From the NCBI GenBank assembly GCA_900546775.1, contig UREM01000006.1, positions 5,510 through 69,509 of the forward strand: a stretch of DNA of 64,000 bases, given 5' to 3'. Each line of letters starts with the position of its first letter. Positions within the stretch are counted from its first letter, which is position 1. This DNA comes from an uncultured Collinsella sp. (GTDB taxonomy: Bacteria; Actinomycetota; Coriobacteriia; Coriobacteriales; Coriobacteriaceae). This document shows positions 53,154 to 60,781 of the stretch, piece after piece. The notes beneath the pieces were generated by a model that made no database searches, had not been told where the DNA came from, and saw only the letters and a program-made list of their open reading frames with translations. A program made the translations under genes and the position numbers.

Positions 53154-54830
53154 ATGAAAGCAACCAAGAACATCGCACGCCTGGCAGTAACCGCCGGCCT
53201 CACCGCAGCCCTGAGCTTCGGCGGCGTGATGGCCCCGGTGAGTATGGCGTTTGCGGCGGAGGCGAACGGCTCGGTGACTATCGAGAACGTTAAGGGCAAC
53301 ACTACCGAGTTCCAGGGTTATCAGATTTTTAAGGCTGATGTTGACAGCGGTAAAGTTGCCAACATCACTTGGACAAACGATAGCGTGGAGAAGGCCGTCA
53401 AGGATGTTATCGAAAAAGAGGACAAGTCCTATGCGGGAAAGACCGCCCAGGACGCCGCGGACTGGATCACGAATAAGGTGACGGGAACCAACGAGACGAC
53501 TCGCGTGGCGCCCGACAACATTGCTTATAAGATTGCTGACGCCGTAGACGGTATTACCCCAAGCGCGACGACGACCAGCAAAACCGCTTCCGGTCTTGCG
53601 CATGGCTACTGGCTCTTTGTGACCAAAACTGACACCATCGGAGTCGGCGAGGCGGGCACGTCTCCCATCTTCACTGTTGTGGGTAACACGCCCGTTAAAA
53701 TCACCGAGAAAACGGGCATCCCCACCGTCGAGAAGAAGATCGTGAGCGATGCCGACAGCAAGGAGCACGACGCCGCTGACTCCCAGATCGGCCAGGACGT
53801 GACGTACAACCTCTATGGCACCATTGCCGAGAACTACGACAAGTACAATACGTATTTCTACAAGTTCTCCGACCAGATCTCCAAGGGCCTGACGTTGCAG
53901 GAGGGCGCAACGGTTTATCTGTACAAGAACACGACTGCTGCGAAGGGCGATCTCGTCCGCGCGAAAGGCAAGAATATTACAACGCAATTCAATGAGGTAA
54001 CCGCCGCGGCTGCTACCGATGGCAGCAAGACAACGACGTGGACCTGCGCTAACCTGAAGAATGTAGATGGCGTTACCAAGGACTCCTGCATCGTCGTCTC
54101 CTATAAGGCACAGGTCAACGGCGACGCGGTCGTCGCGGGCACCGAGGGTAACGATAACGCCGTAACGCTTTACTACTCCAATAACCCCATGAGCGGCACG
54201 TACGGCGAGACTCAGCCCGACACGGTCAAGGACTACACCTACGGTCTCAAGATCAACAAGGTTGACCTGGGTACCGAGAAGACATTGAAAGATGCAAAGT
54301 TCACCATTACAACTAAGGGTGACGAGAACAGCACAAACGTTAAATATGTCAAGGAAGATGGCACTTTGAGTGGCACCGAGGTCGTTCTATCGACGGACGC
54401 CGATGGTGTCATTAGGCTTACTCATCTCGATGCCGGCGTCTATACGGTCACGGAGGTTACTCCCCCCTCCGGTTACACCGCGGTCAACCCCTTTACCTTC
54501 GAGATCAAGCCGACCATGACCGACGATGGTCCGGAGGCTGGTCTTACTGAGCTCAAGGGAGTACTTACGACTGACCAGGGCGGCAAGGTCATTGCCGGTA
54601 TTACCGATGAGAATGCCGGCGATAACAATCTGACGGCGAAGCCTGGCTCCGATAAGGACGAGGACGGCATCTTCAACATCACCGTTGGCGATACCAAGCA
54701 GGTTGGCCTCCCGCTCACCGGCCTTAACGGCGTGACCTTTACTTGGATCGCTGGTGGCGCGGTGCTCGTCATCGGCGTGGCGCATCTCATCCGCAGCCGT
54801 AAGCAGGCTGAGGAGTCCGAGCAGGAGTAA
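53154..54830 (+). CDS. LPXTG-type major pilin (SpaA/FimA-like backbone)
   Basis: 558-aa pilin. Signal peptide (LAVTAGLTAALSFGGVMAP...AFA), N-terminal domain GSVTIENVKGNTTEFQGYQIF, a pilin-motif-like Lys region TGIPTVEKKIVSD (near residue 190), Cna-B domain with E-box TVTEVTPPSGY (near residue 437), sorting signal LPLTG, hydrophobic helix and charged tail. Shares its N-terminal pattern with the second pilin. AAGAAAGAGGTCC precedes the start. The composition fits the polymerised backbone subunit. Confidence 0.9.
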   Translation: MKATKNIARLAVTAGLTAALSFGGVMAPVSMAFAAEANGSVTIENVKGNTTEFQGYQIFKADVDSGKVANITWTNDSVEKAVKDVIEKEDKSYAGKTAQDAADWITNKVTGTNETTRVAPDNIAYKIADAVDGITPSATTTSKTASGLAHGYWLFVTKTDTIGVGEAGTSPIFTVVGNTPVKITEKTGIPTVEKKIVSDADSKEHDAADSQIGQDVTYNLYGTIAENYDKYNTYFYKFSDQISKGLTLQEGATVYLYKNTTAAKGDLVRAKGKNITTQFNEVTAAAATDGSKTTTWTCANLKNVDGVTKDSCIVVSYKAQVNGDAVVAGTEGNDNAVTLYYSNNPMSGTYGETQPDTVKDYTYGLKINKVDLGTEKTLKDAKFTITTKGDENSTNVKYVKEDGTLSGTEVVLSTDADGVIRLTHLDAGVYTVTEVTPPSGYTAVNPFTFEIKPTMTDDGPEAGLTELKGVLTTDQGGKVIAGITDENAGDNNLTAKPGSDKDEDGIFNITVGDTKQVGLPLTGLNGVTFTWIAGGAVLVIGVAHLIRSRKQAEESEQE

Positions 54831-55001
54831 CGCTCGCTCACCCATCCCTTTGGCAGGTGGGATGTGATGGCCATGAGACTTGCGGACACTTTTCTCGTCC
54901 ATCGATGTTCTTGCTTTGCCATTCTCTTTTCGGGGCAGACTCCGCACTGGAGTCTGCCCCGTTCTTTTGGGATAACGCAGCCAGCCTCCATCGTCCGATG
55001 C

Positions 55002-55256
55002 GGGTACATTCGTCATCGCGTTTCTTGACTCGTATGAGGTTCGGATTAAGGTCCGTAGGCGCACGCGCGGTGCGGACGGTAGAAGACATTTGCGCCGCGC
55101 GTGCAAATTAAAATGCCCGGGGTTAGAGGCCCGGGCATTTAACAACGTCGGAAACTGGTCGCCCGCGCTCCTAAGTACTTACGCGGGGTGCGTCGTTTCC
55201 TGTAGCAATTGTATCCCGAATCGCCCAGCCGATCCGGGATATTCTGAAAACGCAAA
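55002..55256. repeat. Degenerate copy of a duplicated toxin/antisense-like element
   Basis: About 255 bp, clearly homologous to 55481-55736. It retains the C-terminal coding part of the small cationic peptide in frame (TFVIAFLDSYEVR.KVRRRTRG) but lacks the N-terminus, start codon and a stop at the same place. The bidirectional terminator (55111-55140) and the minus-strand TACAAT promoter-like segment (55208-55213) are preserved. Confidence 0.7.
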
Positions 55257-55438
55257 CACGTCGGGCAAACCCGGACAATGCGGCCAGGCTCCGCTGGATG
55301 AGGAATTGTGTTTATAACTATCGAACAAATGTTTGCAATTATTGCGTTTAGCAGCTGCGGGTGCATGCACTCGCAGTAAAATACCCTTGCGACGCATCCC
55401 GTGCGCGGGCGGCCGACGACTCGATCGGAGGTCACCAT

Positions 55439-55588
55439 ATGCTGAAATTCCTTAACGCGCTCGCCGCCCTCGCGGCGGTGGGCACGTTCGTCATCGCGTT
55501 TCTTGACTCGTATGAAGTTCGGTTTAAGGTCCGTAGGCGCACGCGCGGTGCGGACGGTGGACGGCATTTGCGCCGAAAGCGCAAATAA
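55439..55588 (+). CDS. Small hydrophobic-cationic peptide, candidate type I toxin
   Basis: 49-aa peptide: one hydrophobic helix (FLNALAALAAVGTFVIAFL) then a strongly basic tail (KVRRRTRGADGGRHLRRKRK). CGGAGGT lies six nt before the ATG. The layout (tiny membrane peptide, terminator hairpin at 55590-55618, convergent minus-strand promoter-like sequence at 55688-55693) is that of type I toxin-antitoxin loci such as txpA/ratA. No homologue is recognised by name. Confidence 0.55.
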   Translation: MLKFLNALAALAAVGTFVIAFLDSYEVRFKVRRRTRGADGGRHLRRKRK

Positions 55589-55682
55589 GAATGCCCGGGG
55601 GTCGGATCCCGGGCATTTAACAAAAACTGAAAACTAGGCCGCCCGCGCTCTCGTACACTTACGCGGGGTGCGTCGTTTTCTA
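55589..55682 (-). ncRNA. Candidate antisense RNA to the small peptide gene
   Basis: Minus-strand TACAAT (55693-55688) is preceded by a palindrome TCCCGAATCG/CGATTCGGGA. A transcript from about 55682 would run about 90 nt to the AAATGCCCGGG/CCCGGGCATT hairpin, overlapping the 3' end of the peptide mRNA. The same parts are present in the degenerate copy (about 55110-55201), where the peptide itself is broken. Confidence 0.45.
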
Positions 55683-55818
55683 TTGACATTGTATCCCGAA
55701 TCGCCCCGCCGATTCGGGACATTTTGAAAACCCAAATGTAGGCTTAGGCACGAACGGTATCTCCTTAATTCCGAAAATTATGTATAATTCCAATACAAAC
55801 TGGAATCGAACGAAAACA

Positions 55819-56787
55819 ATGGAAATGAACGAAGCACTAATCTACTTACAAGAAGCACTAGGCCTTTCCGCCAAGACCAAAACTTGGCCTGGATCCGCAT
55901 GCTTGCCGCTGCATCTGCGGGCGATTGAGGTCCGCGCTGTTGACGCAAACGGTTTTTCGTTTTTGCTTGCAAGTTTGCCTACTGGCGTCGGGCTTCCCGA
56001 GGCTAAGAGAGTCTATAGTCAGCTAGCCTTGCGCGCGGAGACTCCCGTTGTCGTTTCGTTTCCTGATGCCGATGCACGTCAACGCAAAGCATTGGTCGCA
56101 CAAGGGATTCCGTTTGTTTGCCCCGGCAGACAGGCTTTTCTTCCATTTATGGGCACGGCCTGCACGGAGAGGGGCGGTGCCCGGTTTCGCAATCACGCGA
56201 CCAAGATGTCACCCAACGCACAGGCTGCCGCAATCTGGGGAGCAGCCCAGGAGCCATATCGCCCCCATGACCTTTGTCGTGCGCTTGGGATCTCGGCAAG
56301 CCGCGCGAGTGAGGCCATAACCGAGCTTGTTGACAGGGGACTCGCGAGGCGCGAGCGTCGCGAGCGACGTGTCGTCGTGCTCCCTGTCGCCGTTGATCTT
56401 TTGCTCAGCGAGCACATGGCAGAGCTCTCCTCGCCTGTCTCGAAGGTCTTTTTTGCAAGGAAGACGCCGCAGATCGACTATCTTGTTGACGCCGGGGAGA
56501 CGGCGCTCGCCGCGCGTTCGATGCTCGCTGCACCGGGCATGGAACAAAAGGCCGTCTTAAGAAGTGCATGGCGTCAACTGAGCGACCTCGAAGTCGCAGA
56601 CGGGGAGTTGCCGGATAACGAAACGGCGATGATTCAAGTGTGGCGCTATGCACCCGTGTTTGCCGGCTCCTCCCGTGTCGACGACATTTCGCTTGCGCTA
56701 TCTTTGGCGGCAATCGACGATGAGCGAATTCAGCTCGAAGTCGATCGCATGTTTGGAAAGGAATATCCATGGCAAGAAGCGCTGTAG
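55819..56787 (+). CDS. AbiEi-like winged-helix antitoxin/regulator
   Basis: 322 aa with a central winged-helix segment (YRPHDLCRALGISASRASEAITELVDRGLARRE, about 150-185) and a C-terminal helical domain. It precedes and overlaps by 19 nt an AbiEii-like nucleotidyltransferase, the arrangement of type IV AbiE systems. TATAAT (55783-55788) and the inverted repeat TTCCA/TGGAA across it indicate promoter and autoregulatory operator, ruling out the ATG at 55780. ATG 55819 or 55825 is likely; no strong Shine-Dalgarno is present. Confidence 0.7.
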   Translation: MEMNEALIYLQEALGLSAKTKTWPGSACLPLHLRAIEVRAVDANGFSFLLASLPTGVGLPEAKRVYSQLALRAETPVVVSFPDADARQRKALVAQGIPFVCPGRQAFLPFMGTACTERGGARFRNHATKMSPNAQAAAIWGAAQEPYRPHDLCRALGISASRASEAITELVDRGLARRERRERRVVVLPVAVDLLLSEHMAELSSPVSKVFFARKTPQIDYLVDAGETALAARSMLAAPGMEQKAVLRSAWRQLSDLEVADGELPDNETAMIQVWRYAPVFAGSSRVDDISLALSLAAIDDERIQLEVDRMFGKEYPWQEAL

Positions 56788-57542
56788 AGGGTCTCCAAGA
56801 ATTTCAGCAGCATATGCAAGAAGCTGCAGGATCGTATGCTCTTATCGGCGGCACGGCATGCGACATTTTGCTCGCGGAGGCGGGACTTCCGTTTAGGATG
56901 ACTCACGATTTTGATGTGGTAATCGTCGCCGATGACCGGTTGCCTCAGACGGCAGAAGCTATATGGACTTTGGTGCGTGATGGCGGTTACCGCTGCGGCT
57001 GGGGCGAAGGCAAAGGCTCATGTTTTTATCGGTTTACAGAGCCCAAGAGGCCGGGTTACCCCCATATGATCGAACTCTTCGCGAAGTGCCCTGACTTTCT
57101 AAAGGGTCGTGAGGGGATTGATGTGGCACCAATTCACGTTGATGAAAACATAAGCAGTCTTTCGGCAATTTTGTTGGACGATGCTTACTACAGCTTGTTC
57201 CTTCAGGGAATTCGGACCGTAGGCGGCGTTTCGGTCCTGGGTACGGAATACATTGTCCCGTTCAAAGCGAAGGCGTATCTCGACCTAAAAGCTAGAAGGG
57301 AAGCGGGGGAGAACGTTGATTCGAGGAAGGTAAAAAAGCATAAACGCGATGCGCTGAGGCTTGCTCAACTGCTTGGCGAGTCGGAAGGTGTCGACCTGCG
57401 CGGAGAACTGAAGGACGATATGCTTGCGTTTGTTAAAGATTGTGAGGTGGGCGACGTCAATCTGAAACAGATTGGGGTTGCGGGCGTAACGATGGTGCAG
57501 TTGCTCGAGACGATGAAAACAACATATGGCTTGATTGGTTGA
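56769..57542 (+). CDS. AbiEii/AbiGii-like nucleotidyltransferase toxin
   Basis: 257-aa nucleotidyltransferase with GGTACDILL...RMTHDFDVVIV (the GG-x-D-x-D type metal motif) and a later KVKKHKRDALRLAQLL matching the conserved Lys-Asp motif of AbiEii proteins. Predicted toxin of a type IV toxin-antitoxin pair that can cause abortive infection; family knowledge, not tested here. AAGGAATATCC precedes the ATG. Confidence 0.78.
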   Translation: MARSAVEGLQEFQQHMQEAAGSYALIGGTACDILLAEAGLPFRMTHDFDVVIVADDRLPQTAEAIWTLVRDGGYRCGWGEGKGSCFYRFTEPKRPGYPHMIELFAKCPDFLKGREGIDVAPIHVDENISSLSAILLDDAYYSLFLQGIRTVGGVSVLGTEYIVPFKAKAYLDLKARREAGENVDSRKVKKHKRDALRLAQLLGESEGVDLRGELKDDMLAFVKDCEVGDVNLKQIGVAGVTMVQLLETMKTTYGLIG

Positions 57543-57653
57543 GTGGGGTTACGTGGCCCGGACGGTGCAGTCTAGCTGCGTTGTCCGGCGTATGAGCTCG
57601 CTAATCGGCTATTATTTGTTTAGACAACTTGAGTTGTAGAGGAGTGACCGGCG

Positions 57654-58592
57654 ATGGTGCAGGGCGCCAAACATATGAAGAGCAATAACGCCGCGGACAA
57701 CGGCGGCTCAAGCCCTCAGCCCAAACCTCAACCAAAGCCCAAGCGCCGCCGCAAGCGACTGCCGCGCTGGGCCGACCGGCTCATCACCATCGTCATAATC
57801 CTTATTGGCGTGGGCCTTATGACCTGGCCGTGGATCTTGGACCGGCTCGAGGCCTCGGGCGTGTTCAACCAGATCAGCACGGTGTCCAGCACCGTGGACG
57901 CGCTCTCCGAAGAGGAACACGAGCGCATCCTGCTCCAGGCACGCTCCTTTAACGAGCAACTGGCGGGCGAGGCCACCGAGCTTCCCGCCGACCAGATCGA
58001 GCCTTACGCCCAGCAGCTCATCTTTGACCGCGACCCCATGATGAGCTGGGTCGAGATCCCCTCCATCGACGTGAGCATGCCCATCTACCACGGCACGAGC
58101 GAAGAAGTCCTCATGGCGGGCGTCGGCCACCTGGAGGGCACGAGCCTGCCGGTGGGCGGCACCTCGACGCATTGCGTGCTCACCGCGCACTCGGGCATGC
58201 GCAACCTGAGCATGTTCGACGACATTCACTCGCTGGAGCCCGGCGACCTGGTGCTGCTGCACACCATGAACAAGACACTCGCCTACAAGATGGTGGACTC
58301 CGAGGTGGTGCTGCCCGAGGAGATGGAGTCGCTGACCATCGAGCCCGGCGCCGACAAAGTGACGCTCGTTACCTGCACGCCCTACGGCGTAAACGACCAC
58401 CGTCTGCTGGTGCACTGCGTGCGCACCAAGTACAACAAGAAGGACGTCGACAAGCAAAAGTCACTGGCCGGCCGCCACTGGGGCAAGCGCGAGTTTGCCG
58501 TGCTCATCGTGGTCGTAGCCATTGTGCTGTTGCTGCTGGACATCGTGATCCACGCGGTCCGCAAGCGCCGCAAGGCCAAGGCCTCGGCATAA
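57654..58592 (+). CDS. Class C (pilus) sortase
   Basis: 312-aa sortase. Basic N-terminus, membrane helix (LITIVIILIGVGLMTWPWI), catalytic domain with His in VLTAHSGMRN (about 180), Cys in LVTCTPYGVNDHRLLV (about 241) with the following Arg, and a C-terminal membrane helix (FAVLIVVVAIVLLLLDIVI) as in pilus-polymerising sortases. GAGGAG precedes ATG 57654. It should polymerise the three pilins at 48010-54830, although two toxin-antitoxin-like modules separate it from them. Confidence 0.9.
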   Translation: MVQGAKHMKSNNAADNGGSSPQPKPQPKPKRRRKRLPRWADRLITIVIILIGVGLMTWPWILDRLEASGVFNQISTVSSTVDALSEEEHERILLQARSFNEQLAGEATELPADQIEPYAQQLIFDRDPMMSWVEIPSIDVSMPIYHGTSEEVLMAGVGHLEGTSLPVGGTSTHCVLTAHSGMRNLSMFDDIHSLEPGDLVLLHTMNKTLAYKMVDSEVVLPEEMESLTIEPGADKVTLVTCTPYGVNDHRLLVHCVRTKYNKKDVDKQKSLAGRHWGKREFAVLIVVVAIVLLLLDIVIHAVRKRRKAKASA

Positions 58593-58606
58593 GACATTCT
58601 CCAGAA

Positions 58607-58632
58607 CCACCACAATGGGGACAGGCACCTTG
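58607..58632. repeat. Left part of a CCACCACAA-family palindrome split by the IS
   Basis: CCACCACAATGGGGACAGG and on to TTG at 58632. Its right arm (TTGTGGTGG, 60099-60107) lies beyond the insertion sequence. Removing the IS and one TTG restores a palindrome like copies a and b. Confidence 0.8.
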
Positions 58633-58676
58633 TGAACTGCGTCCCGAATCTTGGCCTTCCTTATTAGAAGCGAACA

Positions 58677-59591
58677 CTAGGACGCTTTCAATAGCCGTTT
58701 CCGAAACTCCACCGGGGTGAGGCCGCCGAGCGCCACCTGGCGACGCCTCGTGTTCCAATGCACGACGTAGGCGTCGAGGTCCCTCTTGAAGGACTCGAAG
58801 TCGGCCCACTCGACGCCCCTGAAGAACTCGTCCTTGAGATGCCCGAACACCTGCTCCGTCGCCCCGTTGTCTAGGCAGTTGCCCTTTCTCGACATGCTCT
58901 GCCTGGCGCCGTGCCTCCTGAGCTCGCCGGTCCACCTAGGGTGCTGGTACTGCCAGCCCATGTCGCTGTGGACGATCGGCGAGGCCCCGGCCGGCATCCT
59001 CGCGAACAACAGGCGCCTGAGCACCTCCTCCTGCTGGGCCATGTCCGGGCTCGTCGACACCGACCAGGAGACGATCTCCTTCGTGCAGAAGTCGTAGACC
59101 GGGGCGAAGTACGCCTTGCCCCAGGGCTGCCTGAATTCCGTGACGTCGGTCCCGAGCTTCTCCCACGGGGCGCCCGCGCGAAAGTCACGCGCTATCAGGT
59201 TGTCGAATCTCTCGCCGACCGGGCCGCGGTAGGAGTTGTAGCGATGGTAGTCGGTCTCCCGGCGGATGCCGCAGCGGATGCCGAGCTCCCGCATCATCTT
59301 GAGGACCGTCTTGTCCGCTATCCTCGCGCCCAGCTCGGCCCTCAGGCACATCGCTATCTGGCGGTGGCCGCACCCGTTCGCCGTCCTCGAGAAGATCTCG
59401 CGCACGGCCTCCCGGAGCTCTGGCCGGGTCGCTCTCGGCGGGTGCGCTACGGCATAGTGGTAGCTCGACGGCGCGAGCCGCGCGGCCGCGAGCAGGTCGC
59501 ATAGGCGGTGGTGCCCTGAAAGGGAGGCTACGACCTGGGCTTTCTCCCAGTTTGAGAGCTCTTCTCCGCTTTCAGGGCTATCGATTTTTTT
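58677..59591 (-). CDS. IS3-family transposase OrfB (DDE integrase core)
   Basis: rve-type catalytic domain (about 305 aa after the frameshift site). HTH_21-like LRPELREAVREIFSR-type region, then DDE residues in GTDVTEFRQPW, HSDMGWQYQHP and NGATEQVFGHLK, and the C-terminal YNTRRRQ-like segment VHWNTRRRQVALGGLTPVEF. Probably made as an OrfAB fusion by -1 slippage on A7 at 59585-59591. Confidence 0.92.
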   Translation of the reverse strand, partial: KKIDSPESGEELSNWEKAQVVASLSGHHRLCDLLAAARLAPSSYHYAVAHPPRATRPELREAVREIFSRTANGCGHRQIAMCLRAELGARIADKTVLKMMRELGIRCGIRRETDYHRYNSYRGPVGERFDNLIARDFRAGAPWEKLGTDVTEFRQPWGKAYFAPVYDFCTKEIVSWSVSTSPDMAQQEEVLRRLLFARMPAGASPIVHSDMGWQYQHPRWTGELRRHGARQSMSRKGNCLDNGATEQVFGHLKDEFFRGVEWADFESFKRDLDAYVVHWNTRRRQVALGGLTPVEFRKRLLKAS

Positions 59592-60037
59592 AGATACGCC
59601 ACCTGGGCCTCGAGTTTGCGCACGCGCTCCTCGAGCTCCCGCTCGCGCGTCCGCCCCCCGGGGCCCTCCGGCCTGCCGCGGCGTCCCGGCTCGAGCGCCT
59701 CCGGCCCGCCGTCGCGGTACAGCCTGCACCAGCGGTCGAGCGATGTGGCGGCGGCGATGCCGAAGCGGGCCATCGCCTCCGACCGCGGCATCCCCTCGTC
59801 CACGACGGCCCTCGCGACGGCGAGCTTGGTCTCCATGTCGTAGGTCCTGCGGCTCTCGCCCATCCCGATCAGCCCCTTCCTCCCGGTTGCCCGGTACGCG
59901 CAGAGCCATTTTCTCACCGCCGGGGCGGGAACGTCGAGCCTCTTGGCCGCGAGTTCGAAGCCGAGGCCGGCCTCGAACAGGTCGGCGGCGCGTGCCCTCA
60001 TCTCGCGACCGTATCTTGCCTTCTTCCTGCGGGGCAT
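59528..60037 (-). CDS. IS3-family transposase OrfA (helix-turn-helix)
   Basis: 169 aa with two helix-turn-helix segments (GLGFELAAKRLDVPAPAVRKWL; GMPRSEAMARFGIAAATSLDRW) and a C-terminal leucine-zipper-like region (RELEERVRKLEAQVAYLKK). ATG 60037 follows GGAGG. Ends in a frame overlapping OrfB; AAAAAAA at 59585-59591 is the probable programmed frameshift site. Confidence 0.9.
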   Translation of the reverse strand: MPRRKKARYGREMRARAADLFEAGLGFELAAKRLDVPAPAVRKWLCAYRATGRKGLIGMGESRRTYDMETKLAVARAVVDEGMPRSEAMARFGIAAATSLDRWCRLYRDGGPEALEPGRRGRPEGPGGRTRERELEERVRKLEAQVAYLKKSIALKAEKSSQTGRKPRS

Positions 60038-60118
60038 TTCCGATGCCTCCCTTTTCTCGAACCTTAATTTCAAAGTCCAAGAAATGGGATGCAGTTCATT
60101 GTGGTGGTCGGGGGGTCC

Positions 60119-60180
60119 AAACCATCACAACATTCGATGAAAATCGCGATTTTGGCGAAAAGTGCCGAATGTTGTGATGG
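60119..60180. repeat. Interspersed palindrome, AAACCATCACAACATTCG family, copy 4
   Basis: AAACCATCACAACATTCG arm and GAATGTTGTGATGG partner around TGAAAATCGCGATTTTGG. It lies 11 nt after the right half of the IS-split CCACC palindrome, echoing the pairing of both families at 46474-46601. Confidence 0.85.
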
Positions 60181-60199
60181 TCTTCGTTGCGAGCAGTAC

Positions 60200-60336
60200 G
60201 GTTTTCGCTATGGGCGGGACGGTTTTCGCTATGGGCGGGATGGTTTTCGCTATGGGCGGGATGGTTTTCGCTATGGACGGGATGGTTTTCGCTATGGACG
60301 GGATGGTTTTCGCTATGGACGGTGCGGTTTCGCTAC
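60200..60336. repeat. 21-bp tandem repeat (minisatellite)
   Basis: Six contiguous units of GGTTTTCGCTATGGGCGGGA plus one base, and a partial seventh. Units differ only at two or three positions. An open frame through it (GFRYGRD repeats) starts inside the neighbouring palindrome and is probably not a gene. Length variation between strains is likely. Confidence 0.88.
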
Positions 60337-60469
60337 AGAATCGCCAGCCCGCCGCCTGCCAGCCCGCCGCCCTCGTTACGTTTTCGCTGCATTTAGGTAA
60401 AGCACCTGCTCTAAGCGGCGTTGCCTTGTATACTAGAGCGGTTTAACTGTTATGCGGAAGGGAGCGCCT

Positions 60470-60781
60470 ATGGCACTCAGCGAGAAAGACGTGCGCGGCA
60501 TCGCCGAGTACGCAAAGATCGCACTGACCGATGACGAGCTCACCCAGATGACGTCCTACATGGACGACGCCGTCCAGATGCTCGAGCCCGTCTTGCAATA
60601 TGACTTGCCCGACGTGGAGCCCACGTTCCATCCCATCGGAAGCCTGTCCAACGTGATGGGCGACGACCTGCGCGAACCCGAGCGCGACCTGCCGCTCGAC
60701 GTTGCGCTCGAAAACGCCGGCAGCGCGCGCGACCGCTACTTCCGCGTGCCGTCCATTTTGGGAGAGGGGGAGAGCGAGTAA
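60470..60781 (+). CDS. gatC: Aspartyl/glutamyl-tRNA amidotransferase subunit C
   Basis: 103-aa GatC, the small bridging subunit of the tRNA-dependent amidotransferase that converts Glu-tRNA(Gln) or Asp-tRNA(Asn). Motifs: MALSEKDVRGIAEYAKIALTDDEL and the C-terminal LREPERDLPLDVALENAG. ATG 60470 follows GGAAGGGAG. Its stop overlaps the gatA start by one nt. Confidence 0.95.
   Translation: MALSEKDVRGIAEYAKIALTDDELTQMTSYMDDAVQMLEPVLQYDLPDVEPTFHPIGSLSNVMGDDLREPERDLPLDVALENAGSARDRYFRVPSILGEGESE

Larger units (their letters stand above)
58633..60098 (-). mobile_element. IS3-family (IS150-like) insertion sequence, complete
   Basis: About 1466 bp bounded by imperfect inverted repeats: TGAACTGCGTCCC..TCTTGG.CTT (58633-58658) and its partner (60073-60098), matching at 21 of 26 positions, with a 3-bp direct repeat TTG on each side. 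It encodes OrfA and OrfB in overlapping frames with an A7 slippery run. Both genes look intact, so it may be active. GC is very high. Confidence 0.9.

Noticed and set aside
55780..55818. Start of the AbiEi-like protein at ATG 55780
   Set aside because: That ATG overlaps the TATAAT promoter box, so it would precede the transcription start.
58633..60098. Single intact 467-residue transposase
   Set aside because: The upstream part of that frame is the out-of-frame reading of OrfA (low-complexity Arg-rich); the real organisation is OrfA plus OrfB with frameshift.
60200..60336. CRISPR array
   Set aside because: Units of 21 bp are contiguous with no spacers and no cas genes nearby; this is a tandem repeat.
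60089..60400. Protein with GFRYGRD repeats
   Set aside because: The frame runs through a palindromic repeat and the minisatellite, has no ribosome binding site and has an arbitrary tail; the three-unit period simply keeps a frame open.
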